Source: SCUS01 sp966211675 (lineage in GTDB: Bacteria > Myxococcota_A > Polyangia > Polyangiales > Ga0077539). Taken from it: 64,000 nucleotides of DNA. A model generated the notes under the pieces. It ran no database searches. It saw nothing but the letters and a program-made list of their open reading frames with translations, and was not told where the DNA came from. Positions 38,640 through 49,317 of the stretch are shown here, one piece after another. How positions within the stretch are numbered: the first letter of the stretch is position 1; each line of letters starts with the position of its first letter. The position numbers and the translations under genes were made by a program. The stretch spans positions 1 to 64,000 of the forward strand of contig CBIHPK010000007.1 of the NCBI GenBank assembly GCA_966211675.1, given 5' to 3'.

Positions 38640-39044
38640 TCAGGCCACGAGCTGGCGCAGCTCGGCCCGGTGCTTCTCGGCGTAGACCGAGAGCACGTCG
38701 AGCGCGTCGCGCATCTCGCTCGCGTCCATGTGCTCGACCGGAAACTCCACCGAGAGCACCACGTCGCCGTCCTCGTCGAGGGAGAAGCGCGCGAGCAGCA
38801 TCTCGCCGTTGAGCCGCAGCAGCCTCGCGTAGAGCTTCTCGGCCTTGTCCGGGTCCGCGGGCAGCCGCACGATCGGCAGCACCATCAGTCGGCAGAACGC
38901 CCCCTCGGCCTGGATCACGAGCGGAAACGAGCCCCGGCGAGAGCGGAAGCTCGATCGCCAGGTGCGCTCGGAGAGCGCGATCACGGGCCACCCCAGGGTC
39001 TTGAGGTGGGCCTCGATCTTCTCCGCGGCCACGGCGTCGGTCAT
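38640..39044 (-). CDS. YbjN-like protein
   Basis: A 134-residue soluble protein with the alternating alpha/beta layout of the YbjN / type-III-chaperone-like superfamily: helix EKIEAHLKTLGWP, strands RRGSFPLVIQAEGAFCRLMVLPIV, helix KAEKLYARLLRLNGEML, strands ARFSLDEDGDVVLSVEFPVEHM, and a final long helix. Such proteins are usually regulators or chaperones of unknown partners. The ATG at 39044 has a plausible AAGGGTGA upstream; an ORF extension to 39101 is possible but has no signal. It is convergent with the kinase-like gene (4 bp between stops) and divergent from the two-component operon. Confidence 0.72.
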   Translation of the reverse strand: MTDAVAAEKIEAHLKTLGWPVIALSERTWRSSFRSRRGSFPLVIQAEGAFCRLMVLPIVRLPADPDKAEKLYARLLRLNGEMLLARFSLDEDGDVVLSVEFPVEHMDASEMRDALDVLSVYAEKHRAELRQLVA

Positions 39045-39186
39045 CGAGTCACCCTTCGCATGAGCGACGACGACTATCACCGCGGAGCGGCGCGCGCACA
39101 AGAAGCATTCCCTCCCTCACAGGTCGCCGTGGCGGCGCCCCTCCCCCCGCCGCATCATCCGCCGCGAGGAAGCCACGCACCCCGAT

Positions 39187-40665
<1,479 letters not shown>

Positions 40666-40672
40666 ACCCCCG

Positions 40673-43189
40673 ATGGTCCGCTGGCTCACCCCCGCCGCGA
40701 TCTTCTCCTTCGCGATCATCGCGATCCTGCTGCGACGGATTCGCCGCGACGCGGGCGGCCGGGTGGACACCCGCTACTTCCAGCAGGTGGGGTGGACCTT
40801 CGCGGCGGGCGTGCTCTGCCTGACCCTCGCCCACCTCGGCGGCGTCCGCGTGGGCCACCCCCTGGTGGTGGTCCCGAGCGCGCTCGCGACCTACGGCTCG
40901 GCCTACCTCCTCACGCTCTTCGCCTATAGCTTCCCCCGCGACCGGACCGCGCCCCTCTCGCTGCGCCTCCCGCTGCTGGTGGTCACCGGGCTCTTCATCG
41001 CCTCGACCGTGCGCATGAGCCTCGTCAGCGGCCGCGAGCCCGCCTGGACGCTGCTTTACATGCTCCCGTATTTCACCCTCACGGTGGTCTACGTGACCCG
41101 CAACTGGCGCCTCGCCACGAGCCCCGGCGAGCGCGGCCCGAGCGCTCCGGTCTCCGTGGTGCAGGCCGCCATCCTCGCCCCGTGGGTGCTGAGCCTGCTC
41201 GTCTACGGGACGCTGCACCTCGTCGGCAACGCGCTCCTCCCCCCTTGGACCGACCTCGCCCAGTGCATGGCCATGGCCGTCTTCGTGGTCGGCGGCGTCG
41301 GCGTGGCGATCCTCCGGTACCACCTCTTCGAGGTGCGCGTGCTGCTCGCCGAGGCGCTGGTCGCCACCGCCGCGGCCGCCCTCTTCGCCGCCTACCTGGG
41401 CTTCGTGGCCCCCGCGCTGCACCCGATCCTCGCCGCCGGGTCGACCTCCGCCCTCGCCACCGTCGTCGTGGCGGGCCTGCCGACCCTGCTGCTCCAGGGC
41501 ACCCTCGACGCGCTCGACCGCGTCATGGGCCGCACCGGCTCCATGATCGCCTCGGGGCCCTCCTCGCGCGGCGTGCTCGAGCGCGTGCTCTCCGTGACCT
41601 CCACGATGATCGACCCCGACGCGGTGCTCGCGATGGCGCTCGGGGCGCTGCACGAGGTGACCGACGGCGAGGTGCGCTTCCTGCGGCACGGGCGCACGCC
41701 GCCCGGCGAGCGCGAGGAGATGTCCCACGCGCTGGTGGAGATGATCGAGCAGCACCCGCGGCGCTTCCACTCGCTGGACCACGCCCCCGAGCTGCCCCCG
41801 GCGTTGTTGGCCTGGATGCAGCGCGAGGAGGTGCATCTGGTGGTGCCGGTGCGCCGCGAGCGAGCCCTGCACGGGGTGCTGCTGGTGCGCGCCGACGGGC
41901 TCAGCCGCGACGCCACGCTGCTCTGCGCCTCGCTGGCCGAGCACGTGGCGCTGAAGTTCGAGAACTTCTCGCTCTACGCCCGCGCCGCCCTCGCGACGAG
42001 CGAGCTCGCGGACTACCGGGTCTTCCTCGAGAACGTCGTGGACAGCCTGCCGGTGGGCGTCGCCGTGGTCGACCCCGAGCTGCGAGTGAAGGCCTGGAAC
42101 CGCGTGCTGGAGCGCACCACGGGCATCGCCGCGACGGCCGCCATCGGGAGCCACTACTTCGACGACCTGCACCCGGAGTTCAAGACCCCGGAGGCGACGG
42201 CCACCATCGAGGCGCTCACGCTCGACCCGACGCGGGTGATGCACCACGCGGCGATGTCCGTGGCGACCCCCTCGGGCGAGCGCTTCCAGGACGTCACCGT
42301 CGCCCCCTTCCGCGACCGCCTCGGGCAGCCGACCGGCGTCGTGGTGATCACCCAGGACGTCACCGAGCAGGTGCGCCTCGGCCGCGAGGTGGAGGAGTCC
42401 CGGCGCCTCGCCGCCCTCGGCTCCTTCGCGGCGGCCATCGCGCACGACATCCGGACGCCGCTCACCTCCATCGCGATGAACGTCCAGATCCTCCGGGCGC
42501 GCTCCAGCCTCTCGGAGAGCGACCGCGAGTACCTCGACATCGCCAGCGAGGAGATCACCCGGCTCGGCGCCTCCGTGGCGGAGATCCTCGACTTCGCCCG
42601 CCCCCTCCAGCTCCGTCGCCGCCCGGTCGCGCCGCGGGAGCTCCTGGACGACGTGGCGCGCACCCTCGCCCCGGTGCTCGCCGATCGGGGCGTCACCCTC
42701 GACGTGACTCTCGCGGGCAGCGACCCCGCGCCGCCGCCGCTCGCGGACGAGCGAGCCCTGAGGCAGCTGCTCATCAACCTCATCGACAACGCCGCCAACG
42801 CCTCCGCCCCGGGCAGCACGGTGACCGTCGAGGCCGACCTCGACGCGTCGCGGCTCGTCCTTCGGGTCGTCGATCACGGCCGCGGCATCGCGCCGGAGCA
42901 CCTCGACCGGATCTTCGAGCCCTTCTTCACCACCCGCCCCGACGGCACCGGGCTCGGCCTCGCCATCGCGCAGAAGATCGTCCGAGGCCACGCCGGCGAG
43001 ATCACCGTGCGCAGCGAGCCCGAGCGAGGGGCGACCTTCGAGGTCACGCTCCCCGGCGCGGGCCTAGTCGCGGGCGAAGATCGTCGCGATCCCCTGGCCC
43101 ACGCCGATGCAGAGCGACGCGGCGCCGAGCCGAAGCCCCTGCCGGCGCATGCGGTGGAGCAGCGTGGTGGCGATGCGCGCCCCGGATGA
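40673..43189 (+). CDS. Membrane histidine kinase with GAF and PAS domains
   Basis: An 838-residue sensor kinase. Residues 1-240 contain about seven or eight membrane helices. A GAF-like region spans about 290-440, and a PAS domain about 445-565 (FLENVVDSLPVGVAVVDPELRVKAWNRVLE). The HisKA box AAIAHDIRTPL carries the phospho-His at residue 591. The ATPase domain has N box LINLIDNAAN, G1 DHGRGI, F box FEPFFTT and G2 GTGLGLAI. It pairs with the upstream regulator. The conserved kinase ends around FEVTLPGAG (residue 797), yet the frame stays open for about 42 more residues of Arg/Ala-rich sequence, antisense to the end of the thiolase gene. That tail is probably a by-product of the overlap. Confidence 0.93.
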   Translation: MVRWLTPAAIFSFAIIAILLRRIRRDAGGRVDTRYFQQVGWTFAAGVLCLTLAHLGGVRVGHPLVVVPSALATYGSAYLLTLFAYSFPRDRTAPLSLRLPLLVVTGLFIASTVRMSLVSGREPAWTLLYMLPYFTLTVVYVTRNWRLATSPGERGPSAPVSVVQAAILAPWVLSLLVYGTLHLVGNALLPPWTDLAQCMAMAVFVVGGVGVAILRYHLFEVRVLLAEALVATAAAALFAAYLGFVAPALHPILAAGSTSALATVVVAGLPTLLLQGTLDALDRVMGRTGSMIASGPSSRGVLERVLSVTSTMIDPDAVLAMALGALHEVTDGEVRFLRHGRTPPGEREEMSHALVEMIEQHPRRFHSLDHAPELPPALLAWMQREEVHLVVPVRRERALHGVLLVRADGLSRDATLLCASLAEHVALKFENFSLYARAALATSELADYRVFLENVVDSLPVGVAVVDPELRVKAWNRVLERTTGIAATAAIGSHYFDDLHPEFKTPEATATIEALTLDPTRVMHHAAMSVATPSGERFQDVTVAPFRDRLGQPTGVVVITQDVTEQVRLGREVEESRRLAALGSFAAAIAHDIRTPLTSIAMNVQILRARSSLSESDREYLDIASEEITRLGASVAEILDFARPLQLRRRPVAPRELLDDVARTLAPVLADRGVTLDVTLAGSDPAPPPLADERALRQLLINLIDNAANASAPGSTVTVEADLDASRLVLRVVDHGRGIAPEHLDRIFEPFFTTRPDGTGLGLAIAQKIVRGHAGEITVRSEPERGATFEVTLPGAGLVAGEDRRDPLAHADAERRGAEPKPLPAHAVEQRGGDARPG

Positions 43190-44278
43190 TCCGATGGGGT
43201 GACCGAGCGCGATGGCCCCGCCGTCGGGGTTCACCTTCGCGGGGTCGAGGCCGAGCGAGTCGATGCAGGCGAGCGCCTGCGCCGCGAAGGCCTCGTTGAG
43301 CTCGATGGTGTCGAGCGCGTCGGCGCCGAGGCCCGCGCGAGCGAGCGCCCGGGTCATGGCCGGGATCGGGCCGAGCCCCATGAGCCCCGGCTCGACGCCC
43401 GCGACGGCGTTGGAGACCACCCGGCCGAGGGGAGTGAGCCCGTGCCGCTGCACGAACTCCTCGGAGGCCACCAGCACCGCCGAGGCGCCGTCGTTGATGG
43501 GCGACGAGTTGCCCGCGGTGACGCTCCCCCCCTTGCGGAAGACCGGGGCGAGCCTGGCGAGCTGCTCGATGGAGGCGTCCGAGCGCACCGACTCGTCGGC
43601 CGCGACGATCACCGCGGGGCCCTTGCGCTGGGCGATCTCCACGGGGACGAGCTCGTCCGCGAAGGCCCCCTCGGCGACGGCGCGCGCGGCGCGCTGGTGG
43701 CTGGCGAGGGCGAAGCGGTCCTGCGCCTCGCGGGAGATGGAGCGCAGCGCGGCGACGTTCTCCGCGGTGTCGCCCATGGACTCGAGCGGGAAGCGCTCGG
43801 CCATCTTCGGGTTGGTGAAGCGCCACCCGAGCGAGGTGTCGAACATCGCGGGCACCGCGCGGTCGAAGGCCTCGGCGGCCTTGGCCATCACGAAGGGCGC
43901 TCGGGTCATGCTCTCGACGCCGCCCGCGATCATCACCGAGCGCTCGCCCGTCGCGATGGCGCGGTACGCGTACTGGATCGCCTCGAGCCCGGAGCCGCAC
44001 AGCCGGTTGACCGTGACGCCGGTGACCTCGTAGGGCAGCCCCGCGAGCAGCAGCGCCATGCGCGCGACGTTGCGGTTGTCCTCTCCGGCCTGGTTGGTCG
44101 CGCCGAAGACCACCTCGTCGACCCCCTCCCTCGCGGCGGGGACGCGGTCGAGCAGCGCGGTGATGGTGCGGGCGGCTAGGTCGTCCGGGCGCACGGAGGA
44201 GAGGCCGCCGCGGTAGCGCCCGACGGGCGTGCGGACGGCGTCGACGATGTAGACCCGCGGGGCAGTCGGAGCGCTCAT
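43064..44278 (-). CDS. Acetyl-CoA acyltransferase (thiolase), PcaF/PaaJ-like
   Basis: A 404-residue thiolase II/I-type enzyme that cleaves a 3-oxoacyl-CoA with CoA. Catalytic residues are visible: acyl-accepting Cys94 in NRLCGSGLEA, His360 in GHPIGSSGAR and Cys390 in CIGVGQG, with NEAFAAQAL as the family signature. The N-terminus GRYRGGLSSVRPDDLAA and FDTSLGWRFTNPKM resemble beta-ketoadipyl-CoA thiolases (PcaF/PaaJ), although no other aromatic-degradation gene is near. A general beta-oxidation role is as likely. Its last 126 bp overlap the 3' end of the histidine kinase gene on the opposite strand. It follows the pseudokinase gene by 28 bp. Confidence 0.92.
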   Translation of the reverse strand: MSAPTAPRVYIVDAVRTPVGRYRGGLSSVRPDDLAARTITALLDRVPAAREGVDEVVFGATNQAGEDNRNVARMALLLAGLPYEVTGVTVNRLCGSGLEAIQYAYRAIATGERSVMIAGGVESMTRAPFVMAKAAEAFDRAVPAMFDTSLGWRFTNPKMAERFPLESMGDTAENVAALRSISREAQDRFALASHQRAARAVAEGAFADELVPVEIAQRKGPAVIVAADESVRSDASIEQLARLAPVFRKGGSVTAGNSSPINDGASAVLVASEEFVQRHGLTPLGRVVSNAVAGVEPGLMGLGPIPAMTRALARAGLGADALDTIELNEAFAAQALACIDSLGLDPAKVNPDGGAIALGHPIGSSGARIATTLLHRMRRQGLRLGAASLCIGVGQGIATIFARD

Positions 44279-44306
44279 GAGGCGCGGGAAGCTATCACCG
44301 CGACGC

Positions 44307-46073
44307 TCAGACGAGGAGGTACCTCAGCACGACCAGCAGCGCGGCCGTGAGCAGCAGGTTGAGCGCCAGCACGAGCGCGATCATCCAGGGGGTGAGCTTC
44401 ACCTCGCGCGAGTGCCACGGCAGCGGCGCCGCCGCGGGCACGTCGCGGACGCGCGTGTCGGGGCGGGCGATGGGCGAGACCGGCGGGCGGTCGAAGGTCG
44501 CCGCGCGCTCGTTGCGCAGGGGGGTCGGCGACCGGCGCTGCATCGCGCTGGGAAAGCCCGCCGGCTGGGTGAGCGAGCGCACCGGCGCGGGGAAGCGCGA
44601 ACGGGCCGGAGCGCCGGCGGCCATCGGCATCGGCGCCGGGCGCGTCGAGGGCGGAGCGATCGGGGCGGGATGGTCGGCGAAGTCCCCCTCGAACTGCGCC
44701 CGCGGCGGCTCGGAGAGAACCCTCGGGATCAGCGAAGCGACGGCGGGGCTGGTGAACTCCTCGGAGAGGAGCTCGAGCACCTCGGGGTCGTCGATGTCCA
44801 CGGCCGCGGAGCTGATCTCGACGTCCGCGGGCTCCGACGCGTCGGACTTCGAGCCGGTCCCGTCGGGGACGGCCGCCGACGCCGCGAGCTCGACGCCCGT
44901 GGGCGACAGTCGCGCGGTGCGATCGGCGTCCAGGTTGAGCCAGGAGTTGGCGTCCTCCTCGGTGCGACGATAGGCGCCGGAGGCGTCGGAGCGAAAAGCT
45001 AGGCTCGAGTGCCCCTGCGACGAGCCGAGGCGGGGCGAGGCGCCGTTCGATGCGAGCAGCGGGGAGATGGGGCGCGAGGACGACTGCCTCGCCGTGTCGG
45101 GGGGCGGCCTCGTGGAGACCCTGGCGGTGCTGGACATCGCCGCGGCCTGCATCGTCGTCGGGCGCCCCATCGCCCCGGCGACCGGCGGGACCGTGACCGT
45201 GCGCGGAACCCCCTCGCGCAGCGTGCGCCTCGACGTGAGCAGCGTGCCCGGCACCTGCTCGATCGCCTCGGCCAGCTCCATGGCGAAGGCGCTCGCGCTC
45301 ACGGGCCGGCGCGACGGATCGATCGACCACGCCCGGTGGAAGAGCTCATCGAGGGGCTCCAGACCCTCCTGCGGAGCGAGCGCGATGTACGGCAGCTGGC
45401 GTCGCTGCACGGCGTTGAGCACCGCGGCGGCCCCGTTGCCGGCAAAGGCCGGGCGCCCGGTGAGGGCCTCGAAGGCGAGCGTCGCGAGCGAGAAGATGTC
45501 CGCCGCGGGCGTGAGCTCGTAGGAGCCCTCGAGCTCCTCGGGCGAGAGGTAGTTCGGCTTGGAGGCGGGGTGCTGCGGCCGGTCCGCGTGGCCGACCGCG
45601 AGGAGCTTCACCGGCTGAGAATCCGGCGGGATCAGCACGGTCTCGGGCATCAGCACGCGGTGCAGCACCGGGGGGCTGCGGCCGTGGAGGTAGTCGAGCG
45701 CCGCGGCGACCTCGTCGATGATGCGTCGGAGCTCGGCGACGGGGATGACCTCGCCGCCGGCGAGGCGGCTGCGCAGCGTGCGGCCGTCGGTCCACTCGGT
45801 GATCATCACCGGCAGCTGGTTGGCCGTGTATCCGAGCGCGTGCACCTCGACGAGGTTGGGGTGCTTCAGCGCGCGGCCGAGCACCGCGGTGCGCTCGAAC
45901 CACTCGCGGAGTTCTTCGACGTGGAGGGGGTGCAGGACGAGCGCCCGGGCCTTCTGTCCCCGTCCCTCCGCGGGGAAGGCCTCGTAGACGAGCCCGATGC
46001 GATCAGCGTGGCTCAGCGCCCCGAGGATGAACCCACCGGGAAGCTGCGAACCTGGTGATGCCATCCGACTCAT
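44307..46073 (-). CDS. Tail-anchored Ser/Thr pseudokinase
   Basis: A 588-residue protein with a Hanks-type kinase fold in residues about 12-275 that lacks every catalytic residue. The glycine-loop region reads LGALSHADRIGLVYEA (no GxGxxG). The beta3 Lys is replaced (ARALVLHPL). The HRDLKPEN loop is HRVLMPETV (residues 138-146), losing Asp, Lys and Asn. DFG is VGHAD. Structural elements survive: LSPEELEGSYELTPAADIFSLATLAFEALTG. A 280-residue disordered, Pro/Ser-rich linker follows, and the C-terminus is a single membrane helix (WMIALVLALNLLLTAALLVV) ending at the last residue. It should bind rather than phosphorylate. Upstream, 65 bp away, is an SUMF1-type gene. Confidence 0.88.
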   Translation of the reverse strand: MSRMASPGSQLPGGFILGALSHADRIGLVYEAFPAEGRGQKARALVLHPLHVEELREWFERTAVLGRALKHPNLVEVHALGYTANQLPVMITEWTDGRTLRSRLAGGEVIPVAELRRIIDEVAAALDYLHGRSPPVLHRVLMPETVLIPPDSQPVKLLAVGHADRPQHPASKPNYLSPEELEGSYELTPAADIFSLATLAFEALTGRPAFAGNGAAAVLNAVQRRQLPYIALAPQEGLEPLDELFHRAWSIDPSRRPVSASAFAMELAEAIEQVPGTLLTSRRTLREGVPRTVTVPPVAGAMGRPTTMQAAAMSSTARVSTRPPPDTARQSSSRPISPLLASNGASPRLGSSQGHSSLAFRSDASGAYRRTEEDANSWLNLDADRTARLSPTGVELAASAAVPDGTGSKSDASEPADVEISSAAVDIDDPEVLELLSEEFTSPAVASLIPRVLSEPPRAQFEGDFADHPAPIAPPSTRPAPMPMAAGAPARSRFPAPVRSLTQPAGFPSAMQRRSPTPLRNERAATFDRPPVSPIARPDTRVRDVPAAAPLPWHSREVKLTPWMIALVLALNLLLTAALLVVLRYLLV

Positions 46074-46138
46074 GGGCGCAGCGACGCTACTTCAAGCGCT
46101 CACCGGACGCACGATCGCGGCAGTCTTTGGGAGCCGCT

Positions 46139-46897
46139 CTACTCCTCGCCGGCGGACGCGCAGCAGCGGAAGCCGATGGAGTAGTCGTGGTAGGCGGTGT
46201 TGTGTCCGGGGGTGCGGTACCAGCAGCCCTCGCCGTTGATGGTCGTGTCCATGTAGTAGCCGCCGCGGAAGGTGCCCGTGGAGTCCGCGGTCCACTCGTG
46301 GAGGTTGCCCACCATGTCGAAGACGCCGTGCTCGTTGGTGCAGCCCGCGTGGGCGCCGGTGAGGGAGACGGTGCCGGGGAGCTGGTTGATCTGCGGGTCG
46401 TTCATCAGCGCCATGCCCCAGAGGTAGGGGGTGGTCGCGCGGAAGAGCCGGACGACGGGGTGCCAGCGGTGGTTCTCGTTGCAGCGACCGTCTTCACGCT
46501 GGTTGCTGTACCCGTGGGTGCGGCCGTTGGGCCCCCGACAGGAGCGGAACCACTCGCGCTCCGAGCACAGCCGCTTGCCCGACCGGGCGCACGCCCTCGC
46601 GGCCTGCACCTGGGAGATGTACCCCTGCGGAACGACCCCTCTTCGGGTGACCGCCCGGACGTCGGCGCGCCCGGGGTTCATGTACGGCGAGTGCGGGACC
46701 TCACGGCCGTCGGGCCGGATCTCCATCAGCGACGCCTCGTAGCGGTCGACACAGAACCCGCTGCCCGACACGAAGGCCATCCCATCCGGGCAGGGCGCGT
46801 TGGAGCTCGCGACGGACGCCCCGAACACCAGCGCGCCGAGGAGCGCGAACATGGAGAGGGTCAACACGCTCTTGGGCAGGCCGGACGTTCGCTGCAT
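46139..46897 (-). CDS. SUMF1/formylglycine-enzyme-like domain protein
   Basis: A 252-residue membrane-anchored or exported protein. The N-terminal segment (SVLTLSMFALLGALVFGASVAS) is a signal or anchor, followed by CPDGMAFVSGSGFCVDRYEAS and a C-type-lectin-like FGE-sulfatase fold. Landmarks are QAARACARSGKRLCSEREWFRSC, GVFDMVGNLHEWTADS, the FRGGYY and IGFRCC ending. Such domains in myxobacteria often accompany kinases. The copper/cysteine active pair of true formylglycine-generating enzymes is not evident, so a binding role is more likely. The ATG at 46897 has GGAGG with good spacing; longer in-frame extensions would run through probable promoter DNA. Same strand as the pseudokinase (65 bp gap). 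Confidence 0.85.
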   Translation of the reverse strand: MQRTSGLPKSVLTLSMFALLGALVFGASVASSNAPCPDGMAFVSGSGFCVDRYEASLMEIRPDGREVPHSPYMNPGRADVRAVTRRGVVPQGYISQVQAARACARSGKRLCSEREWFRSCRGPNGRTHGYSNQREDGRCNENHRWHPVVRLFRATTPYLWGMALMNDPQINQLPGTVSLTGAHAGCTNEHGVFDMVGNLHEWTADSTGTFRGGYYMDTTINGEGCWYRTPGHNTAYHDYSIGFRCCASAGEE

Positions 46898-47214
46898 CAG
46901 TTCCTCCGCGGGGGTTCTCGGTGCGGTGGTGTGTCCGCCGGCACCTTTGAATCGCGTTCGAAATCCGTGTGCGAGACCGTCGCTGGCCTCACGAACCGGC
47001 CGCATTCCTAGAGTGGGAACACGAACGGCCAAGTTCAAGAGAGAGCCGACTTGTAAACGCGACCGGCGCTTCGAACAACCCCCCCGGGTCAACTTTGCGG
47101 TGTCGATGTCGGTCGGTGGACGCCACCGTGGGGCCGCGCAGACCCTCCACCCGAGACGAGCCTTGACCCCTGCGCCTACGGTGAGAGTCTCCGCCGCCGC
47201 GAGGCAGAAGACCT
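46898..47214. other. Divergent intergenic region, 317 bp
   Basis: This stretch separates the SUMF1-like gene (minus) and argJ (plus). I see no gene, tRNA or clear repeat. A -10-like TACGGT (47177-47182) lies 32 bp before the argJ start with a weak -35, and a possible minus-strand -35, TTGAAC (47033-47038), lies upstream of the SUMF1-like gene. No ARG box was recognised. Confidence 0.5.
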
Positions 47215-48444
47215 ATGACTGAAGCACGATCTCTCGACGCCCGACTGCATCACCCGCTGCCCGAGCTCCCCGACGCCGCGGTGACGCTCTCGGAAATTTC
47301 ATCGCTGCGCGCGGCCGGGGTCGCTGCGGGCATCAAAGCCAGCGGTCGCCCGGACGTCGCGCTGCTCGTCGCCGACGCGCCCGTCGCGTGCGCGGGCATC
47401 TTCACGCAGAACCTCTTCCCCGCGGCGCCCGTCGTCGTGAGCCGAGAGCACCTGCGCGCGAGCGGCGGGATGATCCGCGCGGTGGTGGTGAACAGCGGCA
47501 ACGCCAACGCGTGCACCGGCGAGCAGGGCCTCGCGGACGCCCGAGAGATGTGCGACCGCGTCGCCGCCGCCGTGGGCTGCCGCCCCGAGGAGGTGCTCGT
47601 GTGCAGCACCGGGGTGATCGGCCACGCGCTCCCGATGGAGCGGGTGCGCGCGGGCATCGACCAGTGCGTCGCCGCGCTCTCCTCCGATCGAGAGGCGGGC
47701 CGGCGCTTCCTCCAGGCCATCATGACCACCGACGCGTTTCCGAAGGAGCACGGGCTCGCCCTCGCCGGCGCTCGCATCGCGGGGGTGTGCAAGGGCGCGG
47801 GGATGATCCACCCCGACATGGCCACGATGCTGGCCTTCGTCGCGACGGACGCCCGCGCCACGCCCGAAGAGCTGCGGTCGGCCATCGGAGACATCGCCTC
47901 TCGCAGCTTCAACGCCGTGCACGTCGACACGCATCCGAGCACCAACGACACCTTCCTGCTCCTCGCGACGGGGCGCGGTGAGGCGGGCTTCGCGGGCGTG
48001 ACGCGCGAGGTCACGGACGTCGCCGGCCACCTGGCGTGGCTCATCGCGCGCGACGGCGAAGGGGCCACCAAGGTCACGACCATCCAGGTCACCGGCGCGC
48101 GCGACCACGCCGCCGCGAGGGACGTCGCGGACACCGTGGCGCACAGCGCCCTCGTGCGCACGGCCCTCTTCGGCAACGACCCCAACTGGGGTCGCTTCGT
48201 CTCGCAGGTGGGCAACTCGAAGGCGGTGCGCAGCGTCGCCGGGCTGCGGTGCGCCCTTCAGGGGGTGACGGTCTTCGAGCACGACGCCCCGACGGCCTTC
48301 GACCGCGCGGCCCTCTCGGCCGCGATGCGCGCGGAGAACCTCGTGCTGGAGATCGCCCTCGCGGAGGGCGACGGCGCGGCGATGCTGATGACCAGCGACC
48401 TCGGGTACCGCTACGTCGAGGTCAACGCCGAGTACACGACGTGA
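47215..48444 (+). CDS. argJ: Bifunctional ornithine acetyltransferase / N-acetylglutamate synthase
   Basis: A 409-residue ArgJ. It transfers the acetyl group of N-acetylornithine to glutamate in the arginine cycle and, in the bifunctional form, also uses acetyl-CoA. The precursor autocleaves before the catalytic Thr in KGAGMIHPDMATMLAF (A|TM), giving alpha and beta subunits. Other landmarks are VVVNSGNANACTGEQG, STGVIGHALPM, FNAVHVDTHPSTNDT, and FGNDPNWGRFVSQVG. Whether it is truly bifunctional cannot be seen from sequence. It is not in an arg operon here; the next gene is convergent and 7 bp away. Confidence 0.96.
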   Translation: MTEARSLDARLHHPLPELPDAAVTLSEISSLRAAGVAAGIKASGRPDVALLVADAPVACAGIFTQNLFPAAPVVVSREHLRASGGMIRAVVVNSGNANACTGEQGLADAREMCDRVAAAVGCRPEEVLVCSTGVIGHALPMERVRAGIDQCVAALSSDREAGRRFLQAIMTTDAFPKEHGLALAGARIAGVCKGAGMIHPDMATMLAFVATDARATPEELRSAIGDIASRSFNAVHVDTHPSTNDTFLLLATGRGEAGFAGVTREVTDVAGHLAWLIARDGEGATKVTTIQVTGARDHAAARDVADTVAHSALVRTALFGNDPNWGRFVSQVGNSKAVRSVAGLRCALQGVTVFEHDAPTAFDRAALSAAMRAENLVLEIALAEGDGAAMLMTSDLGYRYVEVNAEYTT

Positions 48445-48451
48445 CCGGCGC

Positions 48452-49303
48452 TCACCACTTGTAGAAGCCCTCGCCGGTCTTCTTCCCGAGCTTGCCCGCG
48501 CGCACCATCTGCCGCAGCAGCGGGGGAGCGCGAAACTGCTCCCCCAGCTCGCGGTGCAGGTGGTCGAGGATCGCCAGCCGCACGTCGAGCCCGACCAGGT
48601 CCGTGAGCCGGAGCGGGCCCATCGGGTGCCGGTAGCCCAGCTCCATGGCGCGGTCGATGTCCTCGGCGCTGGCCACACCCTGCTCCAGCATCCGGATGGC
48701 CTCGGCGCCGAGCGCCACGCCCAGCCGGCTGGTCGCGAAGCCCGGCATGTCGCGCACCACGATGGGCGTCTTGGCGAGCTTCGCCGCGAAGGCCAGCGCG
48801 CGGTCGATGCTGGCCTCGGCGGTGCGCACTCCGCGCACGATCTCGAGCAGCTCCATCACCGGAACCGGGTTGAAGAAGTGCAGCCCCACGAGCCTCGACG
48901 GGTCGCGCAGCGAAGCCCCGAGCTCGGTGATGGAGAGCGACGAGGTGTTGGACCCGAGCAGCGCCGTCGACGGCGCGAGCGCGTCGACCCGCTGGAGCAG
49001 CTCGCGCTTGAGCTCGATGCGCTCGGGCACCGCCTCGATGACCACGTCCGCCGCCTCGACCGCCGCGCCCAGGTCGCCGCCCCACTCGATGCGGCCGAGC
49101 GCCTCGTCGCGCTGCGCCGCGGAGAGCTTCGCCTTGGCGACCATCCGGTCGAGCGAGTCCCGAACGCCCTTGAGCCCCTTCTCCCGCGCCCCCTCCGAGG
49201 GGTCGCTCACGTGGACGCTCAACCCGACGGCGGCGCACACCTGCGCGATGCCGTGACCCATGGTGCCCGCGCCGAGCACCGCAACCTTCGTCGTCTCGCT
49301 CAT
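48452..49303 (-). CDS. 3-hydroxybutyryl-CoA dehydrogenase
   Basis: A 283-residue monofunctional short 3-hydroxyacyl-CoA dehydrogenase, NAD-dependent. The Rossmann motif is VLGAGTMGHGIAQ at the N-terminus and the catalytic His lies in GLHFFNPVPVMELLEI. C-terminal dimerisation landmarks are GYRHPMGPLRLTDLVGLD and TGEGFYKW. It acts in short-chain beta-oxidation or in polyhydroxybutyrate-type chemistry; the thiolase 4 kb away could supply the preceding or following step. It begins 14 bp after the stop of the MerR-type gene, probably the same transcript. Confidence 0.94.
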   Translation of the reverse strand: MSETTKVAVLGAGTMGHGIAQVCAAVGLSVHVSDPSEGAREKGLKGVRDSLDRMVAKAKLSAAQRDEALGRIEWGGDLGAAVEAADVVIEAVPERIELKRELLQRVDALAPSTALLGSNTSSLSITELGASLRDPSRLVGLHFFNPVPVMELLEIVRGVRTAEASIDRALAFAAKLAKTPIVVRDMPGFATSRLGVALGAEAIRMLEQGVASAEDIDRAMELGYRHPMGPLRLTDLVGLDVRLAILDHLHRELGEQFRAPPLLRQMVRAGKLGKKTGEGFYKW

Positions 49304-49317
49304 CGCGGGCGTTGATA

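Noticed and set aside
46139..46897. Catalytically competent formylglycine-generating enzyme
   Set aside because: The fold is SUMF1-like but the Cys pair of the active site is not evident and no sulfatase is encoded nearby.
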